Assembly (NCBI GenBank): GCA_963813195.1
Contig: CAWEYC010000025.1
Span: 1-64,000, forward strand
From: Roseiarcus sp963813195
GTDB lineage: Bacteria; Pseudomonadota; Alphaproteobacteria; Rhizobiales; Beijerinckiaceae
Length of the DNA stretch: 64,000 nt
Reading direction: 5' to 3'
Part shown: piece by piece, positions 36,853 through 45,498 of the stretch
Layout of the letters: each line of letters starts with the position of its first letter
Numbering within the stretch: position 1 is the first letter of the stretch
Program-made: the position numbers and the translations under genes
Notes under the pieces: model-generated
What the model saw: the letters and a program-made list of their open reading frames with translations, nothing else
Told to the model about the DNA's origin: nothing
Database searches by the model: none

Positions 36853-36882
36853 TTGACGAATGTTCCCTGTTTGTTCTAGACT
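36853..36882 (+). promoter_or_regulatory. Sigma70-like promoter overlapped by a LexA-type (SOS) box
   Basis: A -35-like TTGACG (36853-36858) and a -10-like TAGACT (36877-36882) are separated by 18 bp. Between them lies GTTCCCTGTTTGTTC (36862-36876), an exact match to the alphaproteobacterial LexA operator GTTC-N7-GTTC. The position in the spacer is ideal for repression. A ribosome site AGGGG (36905-36909) and the toxin ATG at 36916 follow. SOS control is inferred. Confidence 0.7.
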
Positions 36883-36915
36883 GCGCTCTGTCGAAGGAAG
36901 GCGCAGGGGCCGAAT

Positions 36916-37941
36916 ATGTTCAGGGGGCTTGGAGTTCGCGAATTTCGACTGACGCGAGAAGGCGTCGTTTGCGGCGAGAGCGGATTGGCCGTCGGCGGCG
37001 TCGCGCTGCTCGAGCGCGCCCCGTCGCGGACGCAAGCAGGCTGGAGCGTTCGCTCCCTCGCCGAGCTCGACGCCGCATTGAGCGCGCGATATCAACTCGC
37101 CGTCGACGTTTCGAGCAAGGTTCGCGGGATGGCGGTCGTCGCCCGCGCGCTCGACAAAGGGAATATCGCCCTCGCGCAGATCGCGGCACTCTTATTGCAA
37201 TTTCCCGATCCGCCGGATCTCGCCAAGCTAAACTCGGGGGGAGCGGCGCTCGCGAGCGAATTAATCTGCAGCGGCCTGGTCAAAGGCGATTGGAATTCCG
37301 ACGCCCATCCGCGCACGGGAACGCCGCCCAACAGCGGCTGGTTCGCGCCTGTCCCGAAGGATCCGGAGCCAAGCAAGACGCGCGGCGCAGGCTGGCCGTC
37401 AAGTCTCGTCAACGTGGCGCTAAGAACCGTGGTTCTCAAGCTTGCCATACAACTGGCCGAGTTGGAACCGCACGTTCGAACCGCAGTGTCCGTTTTCGCC
37501 GTGACCATGGAAATAATCGCCTGGCTTAGAGACGAATTCCCCGAGGAGGATTTTGATCCGAGCCAGCAACGGGTCGCCGACCAGCTCTACGCCAGCCTGC
37601 AACCGCCCAAGACCTTGGAAGAACTGCAAACGCAGCCGCTGGACCATTTCTTGGGTTACGAGGAGCATCACATCGTCGAACAGAACTCGGACAATGTCGC
37701 CAAGGACAGTGTCTCGCTCGCCGAGTTCTTGCCGAAGTTCAGCTACGAGGTCCTCGATGACCCCAGCAATCTCGTCTGGGTTCCGCGCCTCAAACATGAA
37801 CAGATTACCGCCGAGTATAACAGCAAGTATCTGGATAACCCGATCTACCCTCTGACGAGGGTGGTCGTCACCGCCATGGATTTCAATGCGCAACGCGAGG
37901 CGGGGCTGGACGCGCTTCGCAGGGCCGGAGTGCTGAAATGA
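36916..37941 (+). CDS. Putative HNH-type nuclease toxin
   Basis: A 341-residue protein without signal peptide or clear transmembrane segment. The C-terminal domain (about residues 240-341) has the ordered ligands of a beta-beta-alpha-metal (HNH-like) nuclease of polymorphic toxins: HHIVEQN (His251-His252), then DDPSNLVWVPRLKHEQIT (Asn285, His294). Residues 126-145 (WNSDAHPRTGTPPNSGWFAPV) resemble the linker found before toxin domains in Rhizobiales proteins. Residues 1-125 include DVSSKVRGMAVVARALDKGNIALAQIAALLL, of unknown role. Its stop overlaps the next gene by ATGA, as in toxin/immunity pairs. It lies as an insert in the conserved mrcA-prfB interval. Nuclease and toxin functions are inferred from motifs. 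Confidence 0.7.
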   Translation: MFRGLGVREFRLTREGVVCGESGLAVGGVALLERAPSRTQAGWSVRSLAELDAALSARYQLAVDVSSKVRGMAVVARALDKGNIALAQIAALLLQFPDPPDLAKLNSGGAALASELICSGLVKGDWNSDAHPRTGTPPNSGWFAPVPKDPEPSKTRGAGWPSSLVNVALRTVVLKLAIQLAELEPHVRTAVSVFAVTMEIIAWLRDEFPEEDFDPSQQRVADQLYASLQPPKTLEELQTQPLDHFLGYEEHHIVEQNSDNVAKDSVSLAEFLPKFSYEVLDDPSNLVWVPRLKHEQITAEYNSKYLDNPIYPLTRVVVTAMDFNAQREAGLDALRRAGVLK

Positions 37942-38702
37942 CCATCGATTCTCGGGAAATTTCATCGTTGACGACTGCCCAGTTGGTCGAACGTTTCGTC
38001 GCGGATGCGCGGCGATTGGGCGTCCCCCTAAGATCGCTCGACTTGCGAAACTTCAAGCCGAGAACGCAGGAAGTCGAGGCCGTCGGCGACGATCTGCGGG
38101 CGGTCGCGCGCGAGCTTCGGGCTCGCAACGCCGCGGTTGAAGTCCGGCCGTTGTTTGATAGCGAAGAAGATCCCGTGCGCTCGTTCGCGTCGACGCAGTT
38201 TCGCGCCTTCGCCCCGGAAGTGGCGCAGGCAGCATTTTCCGGCGTGCGTTTCGGGGCGCCGACGCGCGAGGTCGTCGCGTTGACGCAGCGTGCGCGCGAC
38301 ACATCGCCCGAGCGGCCGAACCTGACGGGTTTGACAGACGACGAACTGGTCGTGCAATTCATCGACGGGGCGATCCGCCTCTATGCGACGCGGTTTCTCG
38401 ACTGTTTCGGCGATCCCGCCGACCTCGAAGTTCGCAACAACATCCTTCCGCATGTCTGGGACCCCGCGAGGGAGCTCAAGGCGCACGGCGCGCTGGCGAA
38501 ACTCGTACCGCTGATGGATCATTCCAACGAAAGGGTCCGGCTCGACGCCGCGACCGCCTGTCTCGACCTCGAGCCGCAGAAGGCCGACGCGATCCTTCAA
38601 GCGGTGGCCGCCCGCAGCTGCGAGCAATTCGACATGGTGGACGCCAAGCGCGTCATCGAGCGGCGGAGCAGGGGCCAGGGCGTCGTATGGGGCGTTGTGT
38701 GA
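37938..38702 (+). CDS. Two-repeat DUF2019-like protein, candidate immunity protein
   Basis: A 254-residue cytoplasmic helical protein. The C-terminal half (LTDDELVVQFIDGAIRLYATRFLDCFGDPADLEVRN...LVPLMDHSNERVRLDAATACLDLEPQKADAILQAVA) fits the DUF2019 pattern, a HEAT-like family common in Rhizobiales. The N-terminal half (LTTAQLVERFVADARRLGVPLRSLDLRNFKPRTQEVEAVGDDLRAVARELRARN...VRPLFDSEEDPVRSFASTQFRAFAPEVAQAAFSGV) looks like a second, diverged copy of the same unit. ATG 37938 overlaps the toxin stop, giving coupled translation, as expected for a neutralising partner. The immunity role is inferred from position and family tendencies only. Confidence 0.65.
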   Translation: MTIDSREISSLTTAQLVERFVADARRLGVPLRSLDLRNFKPRTQEVEAVGDDLRAVARELRARNAAVEVRPLFDSEEDPVRSFASTQFRAFAPEVAQAAFSGVRFGAPTREVVALTQRARDTSPERPNLTGLTDDELVVQFIDGAIRLYATRFLDCFGDPADLEVRNNILPHVWDPARELKAHGALAKLVPLMDHSNERVRLDAATACLDLEPQKADAILQAVAARSCEQFDMVDAKRVIERRSRGQGVVWGVV

Positions 38703-38775
38703 CGTGTCGGCGACGTTTACATCCTGAGACCCGCGCACTAGGTTGCGCTCCTTTGACGGATAAGTGTGAGTCTCC

Positions 38776-39904
38776 ATGCGCGCCGAAGCCGAACAATTGG
38801 TCGAAACGATCAAGCAGTCCGTGGGACTGCTGAGGAGGCATCTTTGACGTCGACGCTGCGACGCGCCGATTAGCCGAGCTCAACGCCAAATCCGAAGACC
38901 CGGCGCTGTGGAACGATCCCGACGCCGCGCAAAAGCTGATGCGCGAGCGCACCATGCTGGAGGACCGCCTCGGCTCGCTGACGAAGATCCAACGCGATCT
39001 CGACGACGCGACGACGCTGGTCGAACTCGGCGAGGCCGAAGGCGACGCCGAGACCGAGGCGGAGGGCGTCGGCCAACTCAAGGCCCTGAAAGCCGAAGGC
39101 GAGCGCCGTCAGCTCGAAGCGCTGCTGTCGGGCGAAGCCGACGGCAACGACACCTATGTCGAAGTGCATTCGGGCGCCGGCGGCACCGAAAGCTGCGACT
39201 GGGCGCGCATGCTGCTGCGCATGTACGTGCGCTGGGGCGAGCGGCGGAAGTTCGATGTCGAGGTGATCGAAGAGACGGCGGGCGACGAAGCCGGCATCAA
39301 GTCGGCGACCATCGTGGTGAAGGGCCATAACGCGCACGGCTGGCTGAAGACCGAATCGGGCGTGCATCGGCTCGTGCGCATCTCGCCTTTCGACTCAAAC
39401 GCTCGCCGCCACACGAGTTTCGCGTCCGTCTGGGTCTATCCGGTGGTCGACGATCGCATCCACGTCGACATCAACGAGGGCGATTGCCGCATCGACACCT
39501 ACCGGGCTTCCGGCGCCGGCGGGCAGCACGTCAACAAGACGGAATCGGCGGTCCGCATTACCCATATCCCGACTGGCATCGTCGTCGCCTGCCAGTCCGA
39601 GCGCTCGCAGCATAAGAACCGAGCCACCGCCTGGAACATGCTGCGCGCCCGAATTTATGAGATGGAGCTCGAAAAGCGCGAAGCCAAGGCGACGGCCGAC
39701 GCTGCCTCCAAGACCGAGATCGGCTGGGGCCACCAGATCCGGTCCTACGTGCTGCAGCCCTATCAGATGGTCAAGGATCTACGCACCGGCCATGTCTCGG
39801 GCACGCCCGCCGAGGTGCTCGACGGCGACCTCGACGCCTTCATGGAGGCTTCGCTAGCCCAGCGCCTATCCGGGCGCACGGTGACGGTCGAGGACGTGGA
39901 ATAG
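38776..39904 (+). CDS. prfB: Peptide chain release factor 2, with programmed +1 frameshift
   Basis: RF2 recognises UGA and UAA stops. Translation starts at ATG 38776, reads 23 codons to an in-frame TGA at 38845-38847, and continues in the +1 frame (DVDAATRRLAELNAKSEDPALW...) to 39904, giving 375 residues. The SPF anticodon-mimic is in RISPFDSNARRHTSF and the catalytic GGQ in ASGAGGQHVNKTESAVR. Length and motifs are those of a functional RF2. This gene closes the rne-amiC-mrcA-prfB block. Confidence 0.97.
38833..38848 (+). promoter_or_regulatory. prfB: RF2 autoregulatory +1 frameshift site
   Basis: AGGAGG-CAT-CTT-TGA-C: a Shine-Dalgarno-like hexamer three bases upstream of the slippery CTT, followed by the UGA stop and C. 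Spacing and bases match the classic RF2 site, at which low RF2 levels favour slippage and so synthesis of RF2. Confidence 0.96.
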
Positions 39905-39935
39905 CGGCGAGGCGCGGGAAGGCTCGCCCAGGATG

Positions 39936-40886
39936 TTACGCGGCCGATGAGATCGCGGAGGCGCCGATCTCCCTCAGTCGCTTGGTCTGGCGCGCAATGA
40001 GGCGTTCGACGTCGGCGATGTCGGCGGGGGAAAGCGCGGCGCCGGGCTTGCGCAGCGCGGGCGAGGCGATGGCGCCCCGCTTGGCGAGCACGTATTTCCG
40101 CACCGCGAGGCCGACGCCCGGCTGCTGCTCGTAACGGGCCAGCGGCAGATAGGCGTCGAAGATGTCTTGCGCGCGCGCCAAATCGCCGGCCTTATGCGCC
40201 TTGACGACACCGATCATCATCTCGGGGAAAGCGAACCCCGTCATGGCGCCGTCGGCGCCCCGCGCGAGTTCCTCGGGCAGGAACAAGCCGCCATTGCCGG
40301 TCAGGATCGAGATGCGCCGCGCGCCCTTGTCGCTGGCGGCGCGGAGCGCGCCGATCTTGGCAAGCCCCGGCCAGTCCTCGTGCTTGAGCATCACGCAGGT
40401 CGGCAGCGCAGCAACGATGCGCAAAATCACCGCCGGCGGAACCTGCACCGTGGTGACCAAGGGATAGTCCTGCAGGACGAAGGGAATGGCGCCCAAAGTC
40501 TCCGCGACGCCCTCGAAATAGTTGAAAATCTGATCGTCGGAACGGACCTGCGCTGGCGGGGCGACCATGACGCCCGCCGCGCCGAGGTCCATCGCGCTCT
40601 CCGCGAGTTCCTTCATCGGCGCGAACCCGGGCGCGGAGACGCCGACGATGATGGGAACGCGATCCGCCACCCGCGCCAGCGCGCGGCGCAGAAAGGCGCG
40701 GGCTTCCTCGGCGGCGAGCTTGGGCGCTTCGCCCATCACGCCGAGCAGGGTCAGCCCGTCCGCGCCTCGATCGAGATAGAAATCGACCATGCGGTCGACG
40801 CTCGCGAGATCGAGCCCGCCGTCGTCGTGAAACGGCGTCGCCGTGATCACGAAGACGCCGTTCGCGGTTTCGTCGAGCCGTGCCAT
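39936..40886 (-). CDS. Dihydrodipicolinate synthase/N-acetylneuraminate lyase family aldolase
   Basis: A 316-residue TIM-barrel class I aldolase. The Schiff-base lysine lies in CVMLKHEDWPG (about residue 167); the tyrosine motif is in VLQDYPLVT. TPFHDDGGLDLASVDRMVDFYLDRGADGLTLLGVMGEAPKL is the N-terminal substrate region. It is not likely to be the lysine-pathway DapA: it is the last gene of a catabolic operon and its glycine-rich motif is GVMGE rather than GTTGE. It probably cleaves or hydrates an oxo acid produced upstream. Confidence 0.85.
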   Translation of the reverse strand: MARLDETANGVFVITATPFHDDGGLDLASVDRMVDFYLDRGADGLTLLGVMGEAPKLAAEEARAFLRRALARVADRVPIIVGVSAPGFAPMKELAESAMDLGAAGVMVAPPAQVRSDDQIFNYFEGVAETLGAIPFVLQDYPLVTTVQVPPAVILRIVAALPTCVMLKHEDWPGLAKIGALRAASDKGARRISILTGNGGLFLPEELARGADGAMTGFAFPEMMIGVVKAHKAGDLARAQDIFDAYLPLARYEQQPGVGLAVRKYVLAKRGAIASPALRKPGAALSPADIADVERLIARQTKRLREIGASAISSAA

Positions 40887-40927
40887 CGAGACTTCCTCCG
40901 GTTAAGGTTCGTTTGTGGGAGAGCCGC

Positions 40928-41272
40928 CTAGCGAACGCGCTCGGGAGACATCTTCGCCTGCGCCGCCACCAAGGGATGATCGAGCGCGCTGACGTGGCCC
41001 GCGTCCGCGCCGCCCGGCGAGCCCCAGCCCGTGACCGCGGGTCCGAAGAACTCGGCATTGGCGAGCCTAAAATCGCCCTCGGTCGCGGGCAGCTCCGCTT
41101 CGGTGTAGATCGCGTCGACCGGACAGACCGAGAGGCACAGGCCGCAATCGATGCACTCGTCGGGCTGGATATACATCATCCGGCCGCCCTCGTAGATGCA
41201 CTCCACCGGGCAGACGTCCTGACAGGCGCCGTCCTTGACGTCGATGCATGCCGAGGCGATGACATAGGTCAT
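40928..41272 (-). CDS. FdxA-like 7Fe/8Fe ferredoxin
   Basis: A 114-residue ferredoxin. Cluster ligands: CIDVKDGACQDVCPVECI at residues 9-26 and CIDCGLCLSVCPVDAI at about 40-55. The C-terminal 50 residues (NAEFFGPAVTGWGSPGGADAGHVSALDHPLV) extend it beyond a bare two-cluster domain, as in many proteobacterial FdxA-type proteins. It may carry electrons for the FAD oxidoreductase of the same operon. Confidence 0.92.
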   Translation of the reverse strand: MTYVIASACIDVKDGACQDVCPVECIYEGGRMMYIQPDECIDCGLCLSVCPVDAIYTEAELPATEGDFRLANAEFFGPAVTGWGSPGGADAGHVSALDHPLVAAQAKMSPERVR

Positions 41273-41288
41273 GGGAGCCCTCGCGGCC

Positions 41289-42065
41289 TCACCGCCCGCG
41301 CCATTGCGGCGCGCGCTTTTCCCTAAAGGCGCGTACGCCCTCGTCCTGGTCGGACGATTGCAGCGCCTCGACGAGCGCCGGCAGGCGCAACATCTGCGCT
41401 TCTTGCGCCGAAAGGCGCTGACCCGCCCGCACCATCTGCTTGATCGCGCGCACCGAGAGCGGCGCGCAGGCGAGAATGTCGACCACCCAACGCGCGACGG
41501 CCTCGTCCAGTTCCGGCAGCGTCACGACCTCGTTGACCAGGCCGTAGCGCAGGGCGTCCGCCGCGCTGATGCGCCGTCCCGTCAGCAACATGCCCATCGC
41601 CCACACATGCGGAATGCGGCGCGTCAGCAGCGCAATGCCGCCGTCGAGCGCCAGTCGTCCAACGCGCGGCTCGGGCAAGCCGAACGTCGCGTTCGTCGAG
41701 GCGACCACGATGTCGCAACCCAGCATCATTTCCATGCCGCCGCCGAGCGCGTGACCGTTGACGCGGGCGATCACGGGCACGTCGAGCGTGTCGCGCAATG
41801 CGATCCCGCCGAAGCCGCCGGGGCGCGGCGAGGCCCAATATTCGAGACCGCTCACGCCCGAGCCGCCCTTCATATCGGCGCCGGTGCAGAAGGCGCGTTC
41901 GCCCGCGCCGGTCAGCACGACGACGCGGATTTCGCGATCCCGCTCGATCTCGTCCCATATCCGCATCAATTCCGCTTCGGTCGCCTGATCGACCGCGTTG
42001 AGGCGTTCGGGCCGATCGAGCGTGACGCGCGCGACATGGTCGGCGACGGAAAACTGCACGCTCAC
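41289..42065 (-). CDS. Enoyl-CoA hydratase/isomerase family protein
   Basis: A 258-residue crotonase-fold protein. The start is GTG 42065, overlapping the CoA-transferase stop by GTGA; the long upstream extension of the frame is not family-like. Oxyanion-hole motifs are FCTGADMKGGSG and NGHALGGGMEMMLGCDIVVAS. The catalytic glutamate is probably in LPEPRVGRLALDGG. It acts on a CoA thioester, presumably made by the CaiB-type transferase just upstream. Confidence 0.9.
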   Translation of the reverse strand: MSVQFSVADHVARVTLDRPERLNAVDQATEAELMRIWDEIERDREIRVVVLTGAGERAFCTGADMKGGSGVSGLEYWASPRPGGFGGIALRDTLDVPVIARVNGHALGGGMEMMLGCDIVVASTNATFGLPEPRVGRLALDGGIALLTRRIPHVWAMGMLLTGRRISAADALRYGLVNEVVTLPELDEAVARWVVDILACAPLSVRAIKQMVRAGQRLSAQEAQMLRLPALVEALQSSDQDEGVRAFREKRAPQWRGR

Positions 42066-43252
42066 GAGATCACGCCCGCGCTTCGGAGCGCGGCGATCCG
42101 CTCGCCGGAGTAGCCGGCCTCGGCAAGAATGGTCTCGCCGTCGGCGCCGAGCGCGGGCGGCGGACGGCGGACCTGGAAGGCGCTCGGATCCATGCTGAGC
42201 GGCGTGCCGATGAGCGGCATGGCGCCCTTTTCGCCGGCAAGCGTCACGACCGTGCCGTTCACCTGGGTCTGCTCGTGCCCGAGCGCTTCCGCCAGGGTCA
42301 GCACCGGCGAGCAGAGCAGATCCTGCTCGTCGAGACGGGCCAGCCAATATTTCGTGCTGTTCGAGGCGAAGCGCTCACGGAACATCGCCTGCAATTCGGC
42401 CTTGTGCGCGACCTGGTCCTTGAACGTCGCATAGCGCGGGTCAGCCGAGAGATCGGGCAGGTCGAGCGCCTTGCAGATGTCCTGCAAGGGGTTGGTCTTG
42501 AAGGCGCCGACCAGGACGATCGCGCCGTCGGTCGTCTCGAAGCCGCCGGTGAGCGGGTAGGCGCCCCAACTGAAGTGCCGGCCGCGCTGCAGCCACATCG
42601 CGGCTTCCTGCATCTGCATGGCGAGCATCGATTCGAACAGCGAGACCGCGACCTGTTGGCCGCGGCCGGTCTTCTCCCGTTGCAACAGGGCCAGAAGAAT
42701 CGCCTGAACGAGATGCATGCCGGCGGTGTAGTCGCACAAGGACGTCGCGTAGACGGTCAGCGGTTCGTCATCGTTGCACTTGCGCCGCATCACGCCGGAC
42801 AGGGCCTGCGCCAGGATGTCCTGGCCACCCTTGTAGGCGAGCGGGCCGCTCTGGCCGAACCCCGAGCCGAAGGCGCAAATGATGCGAGGATTGATCTTGG
42901 CAAGCTCGCCGTAGCCGAATCCCATTCGCTCCATGACGCCGGCGCGGAAATTGTTGACGACGATGTCGGCGTCGCGCACCAGATCGTAGATGATCGCCTT
43001 GCCGTCCGGCTGGCGCAGGTCGAGCGCGATCGAGCGCTTGTTGCGGTTGAGGCTTCGGAACACGGGATTGTCGGCCCCATCGGGATCGTCGTGGAGCGAA
43101 GATCGCGAGAGATCGCCGGCGCCGGGCCGTTCGATCTTGATGACGTCGGCGCCGTAGTCGGCAAGCACCTGGGTGGCGCTCGGGCCGAGCATCACCTGGG
43201 TGAAATCGATGACGCGAACCCCCGATAAAGGTTGTTCGGAAGCACTCTGCAT
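42062..43252 (-). CDS. CaiB/BaiF-type (class III) CoA transferase
   Basis: A 396-residue family III CoA transferase from ATG 43252. GVRVIDFTQVMLGPSATQVLADYGADVIKIERPGAGDLSR is the N-terminal signature. NRNKRSIALDLRQPDGKAIIYDLV follows and SLCDYTAGMHLVQAIL contains the catalytic aspartate (about residue 173). It moves CoA from a donor thioester to a carboxylic acid substrate. Tight coupling to the enoyl-CoA hydratase shows that the pathway degrades an acid as its CoA ester. Confidence 0.93.
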   Translation of the reverse strand: MQSASEQPLSGVRVIDFTQVMLGPSATQVLADYGADVIKIERPGAGDLSRSSLHDDPDGADNPVFRSLNRNKRSIALDLRQPDGKAIIYDLVRDADIVVNNFRAGVMERMGFGYGELAKINPRIICAFGSGFGQSGPLAYKGGQDILAQALSGVMRRKCNDDEPLTVYATSLCDYTAGMHLVQAILLALLQREKTGRGQQVAVSLFESMLAMQMQEAAMWLQRGRHFSWGAYPLTGGFETTDGAIVLVGAFKTNPLQDICKALDLPDLSADPRYATFKDQVAHKAELQAMFRERFASNSTKYWLARLDEQDLLCSPVLTLAEALGHEQTQVNGTVVTLAGEKGAMPLIGTPLSMDPSAFQVRRPPPALGADGETILAEAGYSGERIAALRSAGVIS

Positions 43253-43264
43253 TGGAAGGTTCCT

Positions 43265-44617
43265 CTATTCGGCGGCGACGGCGACAAGCGCGTTTGCGGC
43301 GGGACGATCACCGGGATCGGCGCCCTGAGCGCGAAGTCTTGCTTGTAATGCGGCCACATCGACGCTGGCCACATCGACATTCGCATCGAGCGCGAGCGCG
43401 GCGGCGATGCCGGCCGCTTCGCCCATCGCCATGCACGGGGGGATCTCTCGCGAGTTGCGTTGCGCGGCGGGGGTCGCGGAATAGTGCCGACCGGCGACGA
43501 GCATCTGGCCGACGCCGCGCGGCAGCATCGTGCGGTAGGGATAGTAATAGTCGCGTCCGCGGGCGACGCTGTCGGCGAAATGCCGGCGCTGCGTGACGTC
43601 CTCTTTCGTCATGACGTAGACGCCGTCGAGCAAGCGCGTCTGGCGCACGCCGATCTGCGGCGCGACGTCGACCACGAACGCCCGTTCGAATCCGGGCATC
43701 TTGGCGCTCACGAAGGCGAGGAGCGCGGCGATGCGATCGCGACCCTGAAAATCCGCCCGCGTCAGATCCTCGACGTTGACGCCGTCGAAGCCCGACATGT
43801 GCGGACAATTGCACCAGACGATGCCGGGCAGCGGCGTCTTGAGCCACCACTTGTTCCAGGAGCCGCCCATGATCCGCTTCGCTTCGCGATCGATCGCGCT
43901 GAACGCGGCTGGCTCTTCATATTCGAAACGCTCGGCGGCCTCGGTATCGACGCCGCCGAGGCGGAACACGGTCGTCACGATGTAGGAACCGTGGCTGAAC
44001 GGCGCGCCGGCGGACGAGGCGACGTCGAGATCGCCAGTGGCGTCGACGACGATCTTGCCCATGATCGCCTGCCGCCCGCTCTTCGTCTCGCAGACGACGC
44101 CGACGATCCGGCCGTCCTCGACGATCGCCCGCGAAAACCAGCTATGCAGGCGCAGATCGACCTTCGCCTCGGCGACCATCGCGTTGGCGACGCGCTTATA
44201 GCCGTCCGGGTCGAAAGCGGCGGCGTAGCAGATCGGCTGCGGCTTGATATGCGAATGAAAGTTGAAAACGCCCCAGCGCGACCATTTGCGCCACAAGGCC
44301 TCGTCCGAACGACGCTCGGCTTCCGGCGGCACGACGCACAGGCCGATCCGCTCCATGCGATCGATCATCTCGCCGCATAGCCCGCGCACGGTGATTTCGT
44401 CGCCGTTGCACATATCGTCGAGCACGAGGACCATGCCGCCCGAGGCGAGGCCGCCAAGGTAGGCGTAGCGTTCCAGAAGAACGACCGACAGCCCGTTGCG
44501 TGCGCCCGCGACCGCCGTCGCGATGCCGGCGGGGCCGCCGCCGACCACGACGAGGTCGGCGCGCTTGACGATCGGAACCTCGCCTGCGGGCTCGTGGACT
44601 ACGTCGGCATGGGTCAT
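43265..44617 (-). CDS. FAD-dependent oxidoreductase (FAD_oxidored type)
   Basis: A 450-residue flavoprotein from ATG 44617. The dinucleotide-binding ADLVVVGGGPAGIATAVAGARNGLSVVLLERYAYLGGLASGG lies at residues 20-61, a second flavin motif IVVDATGDLDVASSAGAPF in the middle, and the C-terminal VGQMLVAGRHYSATPAAQRNSREIPPCMAMGEAAGIAAALAL closes the FAD site. Substrate unknown; members oxidise or reduce diverse organic acids and are frequent in ABC-import operons. Ends 12 bp before the CoA transferase start. Confidence 0.88.
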   Translation of the reverse strand: MTHADVVHEPAGEVPIVKRADLVVVGGGPAGIATAVAGARNGLSVVLLERYAYLGGLASGGMVLVLDDMCNGDEITVRGLCGEMIDRMERIGLCVVPPEAERRSDEALWRKWSRWGVFNFHSHIKPQPICYAAAFDPDGYKRVANAMVAEAKVDLRLHSWFSRAIVEDGRIVGVVCETKSGRQAIMGKIVVDATGDLDVASSAGAPFSHGSYIVTTVFRLGGVDTEAAERFEYEEPAAFSAIDREAKRIMGGSWNKWWLKTPLPGIVWCNCPHMSGFDGVNVEDLTRADFQGRDRIAALLAFVSAKMPGFERAFVVDVAPQIGVRQTRLLDGVYVMTKEDVTQRRHFADSVARGRDYYYPYRTMLPRGVGQMLVAGRHYSATPAAQRNSREIPPCMAMGEAAGIAAALALDANVDVASVDVAALQARLRAQGADPGDRPAANALVAVAAE

Positions 44618-44649
44618 TTCAGCACTCCCAGAGAGGCGCGCAGCTTTCG

Positions 44650-45498
44650 TCAGCTGGCTTGCGACACGTTCCATTTGAGAAAGAAGCGCTCGAGCCACGA
44701 GATCACGCCGAAGAACGCCCCGGAAAACAGGGAACCGACGACGATCGTGGCGTAGAGCAGCGGCGAGTCGAAATTGTACGTCGCCTGGATGATGAGCGCG
44801 CCGATGCCGGTCGTCGCCCCGATCCATTCACCGACGATCGCGCCGATCACCGAGGTCGCCGCGGCGATTTTTAAGGCGGCGAAGAGATACGGCAGAGAGC
44901 TCTTGAGCCGCAGTTTGAAGAAAATTTCGCGCCGCGTCGCGGAGAGGATGCGCATCAACTCCAGCTGCTGCGGGCTCACGGCGCGCAGGCCGCGCGTCAT
45001 GTTGACCAAGGTCGGAAAGAAGCAGATGAGCGCGGAAATCGCCACCTTCGGCTCCATCCCGTTGCCCAGCATCAGCACCAGAATCGGCGCGTAAGCCATC
45101 ACCGGAATGGTGTGAAACATCACCGCTATGGGGAAGAACGCCTCCTCGGCCGCGCGCTGATGAACGAACAGCGTGGCGGCCAGGATCGCCATGCAATTGC
45201 CGATGACGAAGCCCATCAGCGCCTCCGTTGCGGTCGGCGCGAGGTTGGCGATGAGCAGCGCGAATTTGTGGTAGAGCGTCGCGGCGACGGCGGTGGGCGC
45301 CGGCGCGATGAACGGCCTGACGTGAAAAAGGACGACGCTGACTTGCCAGAGCGCGAGAAGAAGAATGCCCGCGCCGACCGGCAGCAGGCGGCGCCGCCAC
45401 GCGGCCGCCCGGGCCGCGGCCGTAAATTCCGCGCGCGCCGCCTCGTCCGACGACGACAACTCGTTGGCCGCGGAGCGCATCGGCGTCGACGCGTTCAT
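44650..45498 (-). CDS. NitT/TauT-type ABC transporter permease
   Basis: A 282-residue inner-membrane protein with about six transmembrane helices. It starts at ATG 45498, overlapping the ATPase stop by ATGA. The coupling-helix region is LRAVSPQQLELMRILSATRREIFFKLRLKSSLPYLFAALKIAAATSVIGAIVGEWIGATTGIG, including the EAA-like motif. It forms the channel of the importer with the adjacent ATPase and NMT1-like binding protein. Confidence 0.93.
   Translation of the reverse strand: MNASTPMRSAANELSSSDEAARAEFTAAARAAAWRRRLLPVGAGILLLALWQVSVVLFHVRPFIAPAPTAVAATLYHKFALLIANLAPTATEALMGFVIGNCMAILAATLFVHQRAAEEAFFPIAVMFHTIPVMAYAPILVLMLGNGMEPKVAISALICFFPTLVNMTRGLRAVSPQQLELMRILSATRREIFFKLRLKSSLPYLFAALKIAAATSVIGAIVGEWIGATTGIGALIIQATYNFDSPLLYATIVVGSLFSGAFFGVISWLERFFLKWNVSQAS

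Noticed and set aside
38776..39904. prfB as a frameshifted pseudogene
   Set aside because: The frame change is the known RF2 autoregulatory site with correct Shine-Dalgarno-like hexamer, CTT-TGA-C and spacing.
39936..40886. Housekeeping dapA of lysine biosynthesis
   Set aside because: The operon context is catabolic and the substrate motif differs from the GTTGE of biosynthetic DapA.
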